Assembly (NCBI GenBank): GCA_964580055.1
Contig: CAZOJI010000019.1
Span: forward strand, 13,305-77,304
Length of the DNA: 64,000 nucleotides
Direction: 5' to 3'
Source: JBDGYW01 sp964580055
GTDB lineage: Bacteria > Gemmatimonadota > Gemmatimonadetes > Gemmatimonadales > GWC2-71-9
Shown one piece after another: positions 1-8,437 of the stretch. A program made the translations under genes and the position numbers. Within the stretch, counting starts at the first letter, position 1. The number at the start of each line of letters is the position of its first letter. The notes under the pieces are model-generated. The model was not told the origin of the DNA. It saw nothing but the letters and a program-made list of their open reading frames with translations, and searched no databases.

Positions 1-185
1 ACGTTCAGCGGAGCTCCACTCGAAAGGAGGAGTTGCTGCTCGGCGAAAGCGAGCTCAACAAGACTTACCTGCTGCGCAACTTCCTTGCTGACATGCCGAC
101 CGTAGAGGCGATAGAATTCTTGATAGAACGGCTCAAGCGAACCAAGACCAACGAGGAATTCTACTCAACGATGCAGCAGGGGTGA
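1..185 (+). CDS. rho: Transcription termination factor Rho, C-terminal end (partial)
   Basis: The window opens inside a gene read from base 3 and ending at TGA 183-185. The about 60 visible residues match the extreme C-terminus of Rho: a STRKEELLL stretch, then EAIEFLIERLKRTKTNEEF, corresponding to the family's TRKEELLL ... EAMEFLxxRLxxTKTNxEF block. Rho is the hexameric RNA-dependent ATPase helicase that ends transcription of untranslated RNA. Only the tail of the ATPase domain is visible; the RNA-binding domain and Walker motifs lie outside the window. The stop overlaps the GTG start of ruvX, so the two genes probably share a transcript. Confidence 0.85.
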   Translation, partial: VQRSSTRKEELLLGESELNKTYLLRNFLADMPTVEAIEFLIERLKRTKTNEEFYSTMQQG

Positions 186-661
186 CCGGCCTGAACGGGC
201 ACAGCACAGAGCCAGCAGCAGGCACGAGAACGATTCCTTATCCCGGTAGAATCCTGGCGATAGATCCAGGAGAGAAACGCATTGGCCTTGCCATGTCCGA
301 CCCCTCGCAGAGCATTGCGCAACCCATCGCGCCGTTGTCGAGACGCGCCGGCAAACGGTTCCCGTTGCAAGCGCTGAAGACTCGTATCGAACACTATCCG
401 GTGGTCGGCATCGTCGTGGGCCTGCCGATAACGCCCGAGGGCAAAGAAGATGATCGAGCAGTGCGTGCTCGCGAACTTGGCTCGGTCTTGGAGTTGAAGA
501 CGAACTTGCCGATCACACTCGTGGACGAACGCATGACAACCGCTCGTGCACTCTCGGCCGTGCAAGAGCTCGGTGGCAGAGTTCGCGGTCGCGAGGCCGA
601 GGTCGACAGTCTCGCTGCCACGGTTCTATTGCAACACTTTCTCGACAGCCGGAGATCATGA
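182..661 (+). CDS. ruvX: RuvX/YqgF family Holliday junction resolvase-like nuclease
   Basis: The predicted 159-aa RNase H-fold protein of the YqgF/RuvX family is implicated in 16S rRNA 5' end maturation and recombination. Visible signatures are LAIDPGEKRIGLAMSD with the first catalytic Asp (residues about 25-40), VVGLPITPEGKEDD in the middle, VDERMTTARA with the catalytic Glu, and a C-terminal VDSLAATVLLQHFLD supplying the last acidic residue. The GTG start at 182 overlaps the rho stop. It gives about 23 residues before the core, slightly longer than most family members (about 140 aa), and the extension is Pro/Thr-rich and may be unstructured. The stop overlaps the ATG of mltG (ATGA). Confidence 0.9.
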   Translation: MTGLNGHSTEPAAGTRTIPYPGRILAIDPGEKRIGLAMSDPSQSIAQPIAPLSRRAGKRFPLQALKTRIEHYPVVGIVVGLPITPEGKEDDRAVRARELGSVLELKTNLPITLVDERMTTARALSAVQELGGRVRGREAEVDSLAATVLLQHFLDSRRS

Positions 662-1629
662 GACTCGGAACCTCTGTGACATGCGCGTGCCTTGCGGCAT
701 TGGCCGCTTGCGGGGGCGTGGACGAAGAAGCTCCCTTAGAGCGCATCATCGTGCCGCCAGGCGCTACGCTGAACACTGTGAGCGATTCGCTCTTTGCGCG
801 TGGCATCATCGGGTCTCCGCGCACATTCGAACTCTTTGCCAAGCTCACCGGCAGACAGAACGATATCAAAGCCGGGATCTATGATTTCAGACACGGCATC
901 TCTATGCACACTGTACTGGAGGCGCTCGTGCACGGGCAGGAGGCAGTGGACGAGCTCGTGCTGCGCGAAGGGTTGATGTTGAGCGAGGTGATAGAGGAGG
1001 TTCACGCTCAACTGGGCATAGAGGTCGATTCGCTTGCCGAGGCGGTGTGCGACTCGGCCCTGCTGGCAGAAGTCGGCGCAGAAACGGACGACCTGGAGGG
1101 TTACCTGTATCCCAGCACCTACCACGTGCGCGCCAGTGCGGACGCGCTCGAAGTCGTTGTACAGATGGTGGCCGAATTCCAAAGAAGGTGGAAGCCGGCG
1201 TGGAACTCGCGACTTGCTGAACTGGGCATGAGCCGCCATGAGATAGTCACCCTCGCCTCGATCATCGAAGGTGAGGTGCAGGACAGGACGGATAGTAAAC
1301 TCGTCTCATCGGTGTATCACAACCGGCTTCAGAGAAGGATGCGTCTGCAAGCCGATCCAACCGTCATCTATGCGCTGGGGGAGAGAAGGCGACTATTCGA
1401 ACGAGACTATGCCATCAGGTCTGGTTACAACACCTACCGCATCCACGGCTTGCCGCCTGGACCGATCAACCAACCATCGGTTTCGAGCATCGAGGCGGCT
1501 CTGTATCCCGCAGATACTGACTTCCTGTATTTCGTGGCAGGCTCCGCCGGCAGGCACGTGTTCACGAGAACTTACAGGGAACACCTCGCAGCGATACGCC
1601 GCGTGAGAGATCCCGGATCGGGTTCGTAG
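658..1629 (+). CDS. mltG: Endolytic murein transglycosylase MltG (YceG-like)
   Basis: The 323-aa protein matches the YceG-like family that cleaves nascent peptidoglycan strands and helps set glycan length. A LysM-like region (residues about 25-90) precedes the catalytic domain. The catalytic Glu lies in LASIIEGEVQ, followed by SVYHNRL and LQADPTVIYALG. The C-terminal half has the usual YNTYRIHGLPPGPINQP block. The N-terminus is unusual. Instead of a clear transmembrane helix there is a short hydrophobic stretch ending in a lipobox-like LAAC at residues 15-18, which suggests a lipoprotein. The ATG overlaps the ruvX stop. It faces thiE convergently with only 5 bases between them. Confidence 0.9.
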   Translation: MRLGTSVTCACLAALAACGGVDEEAPLERIIVPPGATLNTVSDSLFARGIIGSPRTFELFAKLTGRQNDIKAGIYDFRHGISMHTVLEALVHGQEAVDELVLREGLMLSEVIEEVHAQLGIEVDSLAEAVCDSALLAEVGAETDDLEGYLYPSTYHVRASADALEVVVQMVAEFQRRWKPAWNSRLAELGMSRHEIVTLASIIEGEVQDRTDSKLVSSVYHNRLQRRMRLQADPTVIYALGERRRLFERDYAIRSGYNTYRIHGLPPGPINQPSVSSIEAALYPADTDFLYFVAGSAGRHVFTRTYREHLAAIRRVRDPGSGS

Positions 1630-1634
1630 ACTAG

Positions 1635-2291
1635 TCACGCGGACGCGCTACCCACCGCGCTGTCGATGGCAGTACGCAACTCGCGGGAGCTTGCTTCGAT
1701 GTCGCGCGCGCCAAAGACGGCTCCGGAAACAGCCACACCTGCAACGCCGGACCGCAACACTTCGGCAACGTTGGAGCGGTCTATGCCGCCAATGGCAATT
1801 ACCGGCATTTTCGGTGGTGCCAGAGCGGCGAGCCGTTTGAATCCTCCGGCGCCAATCGGCACTCCTGCATCCCGCTTCGTGCCGGTGCGGTAGAACGATC
1901 CGATGCTCCAATAGTCCACATCCGCTTCCCTGACTCGCGCAGCCTCGGCTTCCGTGCCCACCGAAACTCCGATCCGGAACGGTCGCGGCGCCATCGCACG
2001 AACACGCTGCGGGTCGAGATCGTCTGCACCGAGGTGTACACCAACTGCGCCGGCGGCCATAGCGACATCAGCGCGATCATTGACGTAAACCGGAATAGAC
2101 AGAACTTCAACCAGACGTTCGGTCAGTGCGAAAATATCGCTTGCCGACCCGACCTTCCAGCGGACCTGCACCGCAGTGACCCCGCCGGCCTCGGCGGCGC
2201 GACATACATCCACAACAGAGTCGCTACTCACGTGGGGCGGGCCGACTACACCCAGCAGCCGCAGCGTGGAAACGAACGAGCCGTCCTTCAT
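1635..2291 (-). CDS. thiE: Thiamine-phosphate synthase ThiE
   Basis: The 218-aa TIM-barrel enzyme joins HMP-pyrophosphate and thiazole phosphate to make thiamine phosphate. Visible motifs are VQVRWK (family VQLREK), VYVNDRADVAMAAGAVGVHLG with the diphosphate/Mg-binding NDRxD, and VIAIGGI near the C-terminus. The ATG at 2291 is chosen because it forms an ATGA overlap with the stop of the upstream gene; the longer open frame only reads through that gene. VHLGADD and GVSVGT favour ThiE over TenI, in contrast to the second family member at 39284. It is the last gene of a two-gene minus-strand unit, convergent with mltG. Confidence 0.87.
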   Translation of the reverse strand: MKDGSFVSTLRLLGVVGPPHVSSDSVVDVCRAAEAGGVTAVQVRWKVGSASDIFALTERLVEVLSIPVYVNDRADVAMAAGAVGVHLGADDLDPQRVRAMAPRPFRIGVSVGTEAEAARVREADVDYWSIGSFYRTGTKRDAGVPIGAGGFKRLAALAPPKMPVIAIGGIDRSNVAEVLRSGVAGVAVSGAVFGARDIEASSRELRTAIDSAVGSASA

Positions 2292-2950
2292 GAGCCGGTG
2301 GGTCCTCGATTGCTCGATTCGATCGAGACGTTCTGGGCCGGCACCGTTGCACTCCGTAGCCAGCCGCCCTCGTCGAGCACCACATTGAAGCGCGCATTGC
2401 CGATGTCCACGGTACCGCTCGTCCCGTTCGTGAACTCCATCGCCACGTTCAACAGCGCCCCTTGTTCGGGCATCCATACATTCAGGTGCTGGGCGCCTCC
2501 TCTTTCGTGGTCATACCTGAGCAGCACAACGGCGAGGTGGGCGAACACGAGGTTCTGCATGAAGGCGTAGGGACCCTGAACCGGAGAGACAGCACTACTG
2601 TCGCCCAGTTCGGTTTGGGTCGACCATACAACGGCGGTGTCGCTGAACGAAACGTCTACCTGCTGCACAGCTTCATCACCACCTCCTTGGAACAACTCCA
2701 GCGTATAAGACACAGGGGCATGCTCGGCGTCATATAGCGCGACACTCTCCATGCGAATTCCCCGAAACGGGATGTTCACGGTATCGACCAACGTAGTTCC
2801 GTCGAAACTATAGACCTCCCGGCTCACTTCAGCATCGCCCTGGTACGTTACGTACATACCCGTTTCGACAATCTGCGCCTGAGCCGCCACGCACCAGCAC
2901 AGGCAGACCAAGAGAACGTAACATCGATAGATTGCGGATCTCACTTCCAA
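2288..2950 (-). CDS. Secreted protein of unknown function
   Basis: No family was recognised for this 220-aa protein. It starts with a signal peptide-like segment (charged start, hydrophobic residues about 9-22, AQA before the likely cut at about residue 26), so it is probably periplasmic or surface-exposed. The mature part alternates hydrophobic and polar residues in a beta-rich pattern (YVTYQGDAEV, YTLELFQGG, ARFNVVLDEG) with no cysteine pairs or catalytic signature. The stop overlaps the thiE start, suggesting co-transcription rather than shared function. It is divergent from the CDF transporter, with a 134-base gap (2951-3084) that presumably holds both promoters. Confidence 0.7.
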   Translation of the reverse strand: MEVRSAIYRCYVLLVCLCWCVAAQAQIVETGMYVTYQGDAEVSREVYSFDGTTLVDTVNIPFRGIRMESVALYDAEHAPVSYTLELFQGGGDEAVQQVDVSFSDTAVVWSTQTELGDSSAVSPVQGPYAFMQNLVFAHLAVVLLRYDHERGGAQHLNVWMPEQGALLNVAMEFTNGTSGTVDIGNARFNVVLDEGGWLRSATVPAQNVSIESSNRGPTGS

Positions 2951-3084
2951 CGGCCTCCGTAGCAGTTGTCTTCACGCAACGCATCATATCAAGAGAGGAA
3001 CGCGAGTGCCACTGAAGGCCGCGCCGCGCGTTGCGGACATGTTGCCCGTTGACAGTTTGGACCGGCACTGCAAGGTTGGAGATC

Positions 3085-3963
3085 ATGTCGCATGCTCGCT
3101 TCGAACGAGAGGCACGTGCAGCGGAGGTCAAGGTTGTTCTCTGGTGCATCCTTGCGGCCAATATTGTAATCGTGGTCGCGAAGCTCGTGATTGGCTTGAG
3201 CGTCGGATCACTCTCGGTAATCGGCGACGGGATGCACTCTTCAGTTGACTCCGTGAACAACGTGTTGGCCCTGGTAGTGATATCGGTTGCCGCCCGGGAG
3301 CCTGACGAGGAACACCCCTACGGGCATCAGAAATTCGAGACTGTCGGCGCACTCGCGATCGTCGGGTTTTTGTCGGTAACGGGATTCGAGCTGGTCAAAG
3401 GAGCCGTAGTCAGATTGGTCGGCGGAGCGCCATCAATAAGTATATCGACAACCCAGATCGCGGTCTTGGTGGGAACATTGCTGGTGAACGTTGGCGTGGC
3501 AGCCTATGAATCGCACAAGGGTCGACAGTTGGACAGCGAGTTACTACTCGCCGACGCCACGCACACCCGTTCGGATGTTCTCGTGACGCTCGGCGTTCTC
3601 TCAGGGGTGTTTCTCTCACTCAAGGGTTGGACCTGGGCGGACCCTATCGTTGCCCTCGCCGTCGCGGTAGTGATCATCGTGCTGGCCTGGGGTATACTGA
3701 AACGCTCGATCCCGGTGCTCGTGGACAGGCACGCGATCCCGGCGCAAGCGCTCCGCACGTCTGCCGAAGCGATTGACGGCGTGCAGAGGGCTTACTCCAT
3801 CAAGTCTCGCGGTTCCCGAGTCCACTCGTTCGCCGAACTCACTATCGCCGTCGACCGCGGTATCACGGTGGAGGTTGCCCACCGGACCGCCGATGCCGTT
3901 GAGGACGCTTTACGCTCTCAGTATGGATTCTATGATATAACGGTGCACGTCGAGCCATGTTGA
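3085..3963 (+). CDS. Cation diffusion facilitator (CDF) metal exporter
   Basis: The 292-aa inner-membrane antiporter belongs to the CDF/ZnT family, which moves Zn2+, Fe2+ or Mn2+ out of the cytoplasm. Predicted membrane segments start at about residue 18. The metal-site helices are visible as GDGMHSSVDSVNN (TM2) and ADATHTRSDVLVT (TM5), and EEHPYGHQKFE forms the loop before TM3. The C-terminal cytoplasmic domain ends in DITVHVEP. The ATG at 3085 follows a GGAG, so the 18 upstream in-frame codons are probably untranslated. The HxxxD in both helices is a Zn-like arrangement, but substrate cannot be fixed from sequence. Its end overlaps the next gene by 7 bases. Confidence 0.9.
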   Translation: MSHARFEREARAAEVKVVLWCILAANIVIVVAKLVIGLSVGSLSVIGDGMHSSVDSVNNVLALVVISVAAREPDEEHPYGHQKFETVGALAIVGFLSVTGFELVKGAVVRLVGGAPSISISTTQIAVLVGTLLVNVGVAAYESHKGRQLDSELLLADATHTRSDVLVTLGVLSGVFLSLKGWTWADPIVALAVAVVIIVLAWGILKRSIPVLVDRHAIPAQALRTSAEAIDGVQRAYSIKSRGSRVHSFAELTIAVDRGITVEVAHRTADAVEDALRSQYGFYDITVHVEPC

Positions 3964-4754
3964 GCCGCCCCTTACTCCAACCCAGACAGCAGCAGCAGCA
4001 GTCGCTCCGCCAGGAATACGCCGAATTCCTCGTGCAGCGAATCGAGGAATACAAAGAGCAGCTGTCGCGGGCCGAGTTGTTGAGCCTGGCTGATGAGGCG
4101 GTCCGTGAGCTGGAGGTCGCGTCCGCGGAGCAGCTGGTCCTCACCGAGGTGCTGATGCTCGAGCACGTAGACCGTTTGATCATGCGCCAGCTGAACCTCC
4201 CGACTTTCCGCAAGTGGCGTCACCGGCACCTCAAACTCAGACAGGCGCAACAAGACCCGGAATACTGGGGAGTCGATCCGGAGGGACTGTTGACCGAACT
4301 CGCGGCCCGGCTGGATGAATCAGACACAGCCCTGGTGCTTGGCGAAGCAGCAATTTCAACCGGTCTGTTTTTCGCGGCATTCCATTGGCGCGTGCTGTTC
4401 ATCGATCCCACCTTGGAGGCGGTTGAAACGGCGGAGAAACGTGCGGCGACCGAAGGGCTCTCTTCGCGGTTTCAGGCACTGGTTGTGCAATTGGGACATT
4501 GGCTCCCTGACATCGCGCCGACACTGGTGGTCCTGGAGGCACGATCGCTGATCGAACTGGACGCCGCGTCGCGGGTACGCGCTCTCGACGCTTTCAAGCG
4601 AATCACGGCTTCGGGCGGTGTTCACTGCTTCCTTCCCAACCATACCGCCGACCACATGCTGTCTCCGGCGTTGCTGCGGGCCCACTATGGAGACTGGACC
4701 ATCCAGCGGGAAAGCAGAGCTGCACAGGATTGGGTTCTCATCTTCAAACCGTAG
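3957..4754 (+). CDS. Putative SAM-dependent methyltransferase with Gln-rich N-terminus
   Basis: The 265-aa protein is of uncertain function. Residues about 10-16 are Gln-rich (QPRQQQQQ), followed by a helical segment (about 18-105). Residues about 120-265 resemble a Rossmann-like methyltransferase: an ALVLGEAAISTG glycine-containing loop, VLFIDPT as the acidic strand end, and LVVLEARSLIELD further on. The canonical GxGxG is degenerate, so activity and substrate are unknown. The ATG lies 7 bases inside the CDF gene in another frame, which suggests translational coupling. The next gene, on the opposite strand, converges on it. Confidence 0.6.
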   Translation: MLSRPLLQPRQQQQQSLRQEYAEFLVQRIEEYKEQLSRAELLSLADEAVRELEVASAEQLVLTEVLMLEHVDRLIMRQLNLPTFRKWRHRHLKLRQAQQDPEYWGVDPEGLLTELAARLDESDTALVLGEAAISTGLFFAAFHWRVLFIDPTLEAVETAEKRAATEGLSSRFQALVVQLGHWLPDIAPTLVVLEARSLIELDAASRVRALDAFKRITASGGVHCFLPNHTADHMLSPALLRAHYGDWTIQRESRAAQDWVLIFKP

Positions 4755-4888
4755 ACCTCAGAAGACCCGCCACCGGGAACCGCAAACCGCGCATCCTCGA
4801 AAGTTGAGCGCCGCGAGGCCGGCTGCCTGCCGGCCCCCGTAGCGTGCAACGTTCGATGCCGGACGCAACGACATCTTCGTTTGGATGC

Positions 4889-5346
4889 CTACTTCTTTGG
4901 CGTCCTTTTCGCGGCTTTCTTCTTGGGTGTCTTCTTCTTCACGGCCTTNNNNNNNNNNNNNNNNNNNNNNNNNNNNNNNNNNNNNNNNNNNNNNNNNNNN
5001 NNNNNNNNNNNNNNNNNNNNNNNNNNNNNNNNNNNNNNNNNNNNNNNNTCTTTGGCGTCCTTTTCGCGGCTTTCTTCTTGGGTGTCTTCTTCTTCACGGC
5101 CTTTTTCTTGGGAGCCTTCTTCACGGCCTTCTTCTTAGCGGCCTTCTTCTTGGGTGCTTTCTTCTTCACAGCTTTCTTCTTGGCGATCTTTTTCTTGGCG
5201 GCCTTCTTGGGTGCCTTCTTCACGGCCTTTTTCTTGGGTGCCTTCTTCACGGCCTTTTTCTTGGGTGCTTTTTTCTTAGCGGTCTTCTTCTTGGGTGCTT
5301 TCTTCTTCACAGCTTTCTTCTTGGCGGCCTTCTTCTTGACTGCCAT
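4889..5346 (-). CDS. Lysine/alanine-rich histone H1-like DNA-binding protein, interrupted by assembly gap
   Basis: The protein starts at ATG 5346 directly behind a strong AGGAGG and consists almost only of Lys, Ala, Pro and Val in repeats such as KKKA, KKAPKKKAV and AAKKK. It ends TPKK at TAG 4889-4891. This is the composition of bacterial histone H1-like nucleoid proteins (HctA and AlgP-tail type), which bind DNA through charge. The gene is split by 100 Ns. If the gap and one copy of the 55-base flanking duplication are removed, the frame closes to exactly 101 codons (100 aa); with 100 Ns kept, the frame is broken. The length given here therefore rests on treating the gap as an artefact. Confidence 0.75.
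4894..4948. repeat. 55-base direct repeat, copy 1 (left gap flank)
   Basis: This copy is identical to 5049-5103 over 55 bases and ends exactly at the gap. It starts tctttggcgtcc and ends cacggcctt. It is probably the same genomic sequence as copy 2, represented twice. Confidence 0.9.
4949..5048. other. Assembly gap (100 Ns)
   Basis: There are exactly 100 unknown bases inside the lysine-rich gene. The 55 bases to the left and the 55 bases to the right of the gap are identical, so the gap probably marks two contig ends that overlap rather than missing sequence. Confidence 0.95.
5049..5103. repeat. 55-base direct repeat, copy 2 (right gap flank)
   Basis: This copy is identical to 4894-4948 and begins exactly at the first base after the gap. 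A true tandem duplication of this low-complexity gene is possible but would break the reading frame with a gap of 100. Confidence 0.9.
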
Positions 5347-5479
5347 CCTATTCCTCCTATTGATTGGCGCTGCCTGTCCCAACCGACAGCTTGAACGGTT
5401 GAGCAACCCTTGTGGTCACTCGGCGCAACTTCACTCCGCTACTTCCTTTCGCCGATGTATTGCCGCAATCCCCGCTTGG

Positions 5480-6829
5480 CTATCGCGCAGTCGACACTGG
5501 CACCAGGTGAAAGTCCTGCAACAATAGTGGCGGGACTACTACCGGTAGCACATTTTCATCTGAGTTATCTCTAGTTGTTCGCACCGCTGCTCCAATTGCC
5601 TCTATGGAATTGAGGAGATCGAGTGGATTGGCTTCGAAACGGAGGTCACCCAAGGCTCTGGTGAGCGATCCACTCTCAATCAAGAAACCGCCACCGCGCG
5701 TTCTACCAGGATAGTGGCCCCGCCGCGCCGATGGATGCATGTCGTATTTGATGCGGCTAATCAGGATTCCTCTTGCGACCGAAGTTACCAGATCCTGAGT
5801 GGTTCCCTCGCCGCCCGAGACTTTGAATCCTCCCGCCATTGGCTGGGGTTCGATTTCCTGCTGCGCCGCCCACGATCTATCGATTACCAGATTCTCGAGC
5901 ACTCCATTCGCTATCCAAGTGGTGGGCTTGACGAGCATGCCGTCTTCCGTGAACGGGCGCGCCAGAATGTCCGGGTCCTCGGGATCTGATAGCATAGTTA
6001 TGCGGTCATCCACCACGCTTCTGCCGATTGGATCACCGGCATCAGCCCCCACAAAGAGGGAGACACCGTTCTCAACGGCCCGTACCTGGAATGATGGCAG
6101 CAAAGACTCGACAAGATCCGCGACTGCGGCGGGCTCCAGCACGACGGTGTAAGCACCGGGCTCGAGCGGCTGCACATGAGCCTGCAAGCGAGCTTTCTCG
6201 ACCGCATTCCGGGTCAGGTCGGCAGCCGGTGCCACTAGGCCCCAGTCGTTGTGAGCTGACCCTGCCAAACCGAGCACTGGCCCGTCTGCGTTTCTGACGC
6301 CAAGGCTGAGCATACCCCACGTGGACCTGTGATAGGCATACAAGGCATCTGTGTTCGCCACCGCGATCGAACCGGCCGTTCTCCTGACGACACCACTCGC
6401 ACTCAGCGAGGTAGGTTCTACTCCGTCGAGCACACCGCCAATCGCTGCAGCTCGGCTCACCGCTGTGAGACCATGAGTTCGTGAGAAGTACGCACTCACC
6501 TCGGGGTATTGCTGTGGCTCCACCAATCCGAGCGGCGACGATACGCCGGTTGCGGTCTGCACGAGTTCTTCGGCTTTGGCCACCGCACGCCGAATGCCGG
6601 CTCGGTCAAGCTCGTTAATCTTCACCGTGGCACAGCGCTCGCCGATGACCACCTGTAACGTCGCCGTCGAATCCACGGAGTCGCCGGAGCCGGTGATCTG
6701 ATTTCTAGTGAACGCCGTAAACCCCTTCACGCCGGATTTGAGCACCACTGTAGCGGCATCTGCTTCTGTCTCCTCCAGTATCAAAACGCACAGCTCGCGG
6801 GCTTCCGACATGGAGAAGAAATCAGACAT
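5480..6829 (-). CDS. PmbA/TldE-like metallopeptidase-family protein
   Basis: The 449-aa protein is of the TldD/PmbA family, close to the family length of about 450. In E. coli, TldD and TldE (PmbA) form a heterodimeric protease that degrades unfolded peptides and matures microcin B17; TldE carries no metal site. Consistent with that, no HExxxH is visible here. Family features include a YFSRTHG segment, a PGAYTVVLEP strand, the C-terminal FKVSGGEGTTQDLV block and GGGFLIESGSLTRALGD. It starts 9 bases after the stop of the TldD-like gene on the same strand, so the pair is almost certainly one operon and one complex. Confidence 0.85.
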   Translation of the reverse strand: MSDFFSMSEARELCVLILEETEADAATVVLKSGVKGFTAFTRNQITGSGDSVDSTATLQVVIGERCATVKINELDRAGIRRAVAKAEELVQTATGVSSPLGLVEPQQYPEVSAYFSRTHGLTAVSRAAAIGGVLDGVEPTSLSASGVVRRTAGSIAVANTDALYAYHRSTWGMLSLGVRNADGPVLGLAGSAHNDWGLVAPAADLTRNAVEKARLQAHVQPLEPGAYTVVLEPAAVADLVESLLPSFQVRAVENGVSLFVGADAGDPIGRSVVDDRITMLSDPEDPDILARPFTEDGMLVKPTTWIANGVLENLVIDRSWAAQQEIEPQPMAGGFKVSGGEGTTQDLVTSVARGILISRIKYDMHPSARRGHYPGRTRGGGFLIESGSLTRALGDLRFEANPLDLLNSIEAIGAAVRTTRDNSDENVLPVVVPPLLLQDFHLVPVSTAR

Positions 6830-6838
6830 ACGCAGTGC

Positions 6839-8437
6839 TCAGCTCGAGGTATTGACTACGGTTCTCTGACGGAACCGCGCGGCTGGACATCCGTGGCTGA
6901 CCGCGTGGTCTTGCGGTGGCCGGCCTTTTTTGTTGCCGACGACTCCGGCCAGAAGATAGGTGCTGGGGCCGCCCAGTAGATCCAGGGAGTTCCAGAAATC
7001 GAGAGTAGAACTGCGGTATGCGACGTCGCGCAGGCGACCCACGATCCGCCCACCTCTAACCTCATAGAACGCCTGTCCTCCAAACTCGAAGCTGTTACGC
7101 GCATGATCGAAGGTGCCAAATCCTGGGCCCTTGACGTAGATCCCTCGATCCGTTGCCGCGATCAAATCGTATATGTCGTAGTCGCCTTCCCCGGGCATCA
7201 GCGAAACGTTGGGCATGCGCTGAAGTTGGACCGTGTCCCATGACTCTGCAGTCGCACAACCGTGGGAGTACTCAGTGCCGGTAACATCCGCGACTTGCGC
7301 AACCAGTTCGCGGGTAGTCTGATAGTCCACGAAGATCCCGTCGCGAACGATCGGCCAACTGTCCTGCGGCACTCCCTCGTCGTCCCAGCCGATGGTCGCA
7401 AGGCCGCCACGCTGCGTGCGGTCGCAGAGGATGTTCATGAACTCCGGTCCGAGCTGCAGATTGCCGACAACTTGCCCCGGCGAGGAAAGCAATGTCGACA
7501 CTTCTTCCTCCGGCAGGTAACCGAGTGCGCGATCCAGCTCCGTAGCGCGTCCGAGAGTCTCGTGGAGGACTGTCGCCAGATTCGTTGGATCGAGTATTAG
7601 ATCGTAGGTACCCGGCTCGACTGATCTAGCCGAAAGAGCCTGAGCCGCATCCTCCGCCACTTCGAGTGCTCGTTCACCGAGGTTTGCCGAGAGTACGTGC
7701 TCGTACCCTAGTCCCATGGGTGGAATGTCGTGTGTCGTGCGAGTCACGGTATCTACGGAGTCACTCGACGCTGCCTCTACGGTCAGAGAGGGCCACGAAC
7801 GGTAGACCGTCTGAGCGATGATCGAACCTTCGGTGGATGCGAAAGTCTTTTCTTCACGGACGAAAGACAAAAACGATCTCGCTGAACGTGTAGACGATAC
7901 CGACAGGGCCGCGTCGTTCGCGTTCAATAGGAGCTCGCCCTTGTCATTGGCGGGTACGTCGAACGGATCTCTGCGTATGGGACTCCTCCATACACCGTCG
8001 GGGTACGCAGCGACAGGCGCCAGCTCTATGGAACGGCGCCTGAGGCGGGAGTTGACCCTCGCCTGTTGCACGGCATCTTCGGCGATGCGCCTGCAATCCT
8101 GTCGTGAGACATTCTTAGTGGCGGAAAACCCCCACGCGCCGTCAACGAGGGCACGCACACCTATACCGAGCGTTTCCGCTTCGTTCAGCTCGTCGAGTCG
8201 ATTGTTTACGGCTGAGATCTCTTGAGTGTGGCGCCTCACAATGCGAACGTCCGCATAGGCAGCATTGTTGCTTCTGGCTGCGTCCAGCGCCAGAACGCAA
8301 ACGTCTCTGAAGAACGGATCGATCCGCTGTTGATCAATTGGGGATGGAGCCGCCAGCAATACGCCGCGCTGTGGTACTGCAAGCGCGGCGGCTGCAATAG
8401 AAGCCTGCTTGATGAAGTCGCGTCTTGTGTTTTTCAT
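6839..8437 (-). CDS. TldD-like metallopeptidase-family protein with Tat-type signal and altered metal site
   Basis: The 532-aa protein is homologous to TldD, the catalytic subunit of the TldD/TldE protease. The ATG at 8437 is preferred because it gives a twin-arginine-type leader (NTRRDFIKQAS, then AAAALAVP), suggesting Tat export; cytoplasmic TldD lacks this. The family metal motif HExxxH appears as HETLGRATELD, with Arg (CGC codon) where the second metal-binding His should be. Near the C-terminus the expected CGKG-type segment reads GNKKGRPPQ, so the third ligand Cys also appears missing, although AVSHGCP remains. The fold is clear, but whether it is a protease is doubtful. The partner PmbA-like gene follows directly. 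Confidence 0.82.
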   Translation of the reverse strand: MKNTRRDFIKQASIAAAALAVPQRGVLLAAPSPIDQQRIDPFFRDVCVLALDAARSNNAAYADVRIVRRHTQEISAVNNRLDELNEAETLGIGVRALVDGAWGFSATKNVSRQDCRRIAEDAVQQARVNSRLRRRSIELAPVAAYPDGVWRSPIRRDPFDVPANDKGELLLNANDAALSVSSTRSARSFLSFVREEKTFASTEGSIIAQTVYRSWPSLTVEAASSDSVDTVTRTTHDIPPMGLGYEHVLSANLGERALEVAEDAAQALSARSVEPGTYDLILDPTNLATVLHETLGRATELDRALGYLPEEEVSTLLSSPGQVVGNLQLGPEFMNILCDRTQRGGLATIGWDDEGVPQDSWPIVRDGIFVDYQTTRELVAQVADVTGTEYSHGCATAESWDTVQLQRMPNVSLMPGEGDYDIYDLIAATDRGIYVKGPGFGTFDHARNSFEFGGQAFYEVRGGRIVGRLRDVAYRSSTLDFWNSLDLLGGPSTYLLAGVVGNKKGRPPQDHAVSHGCPAARFRQRTVVNTSS

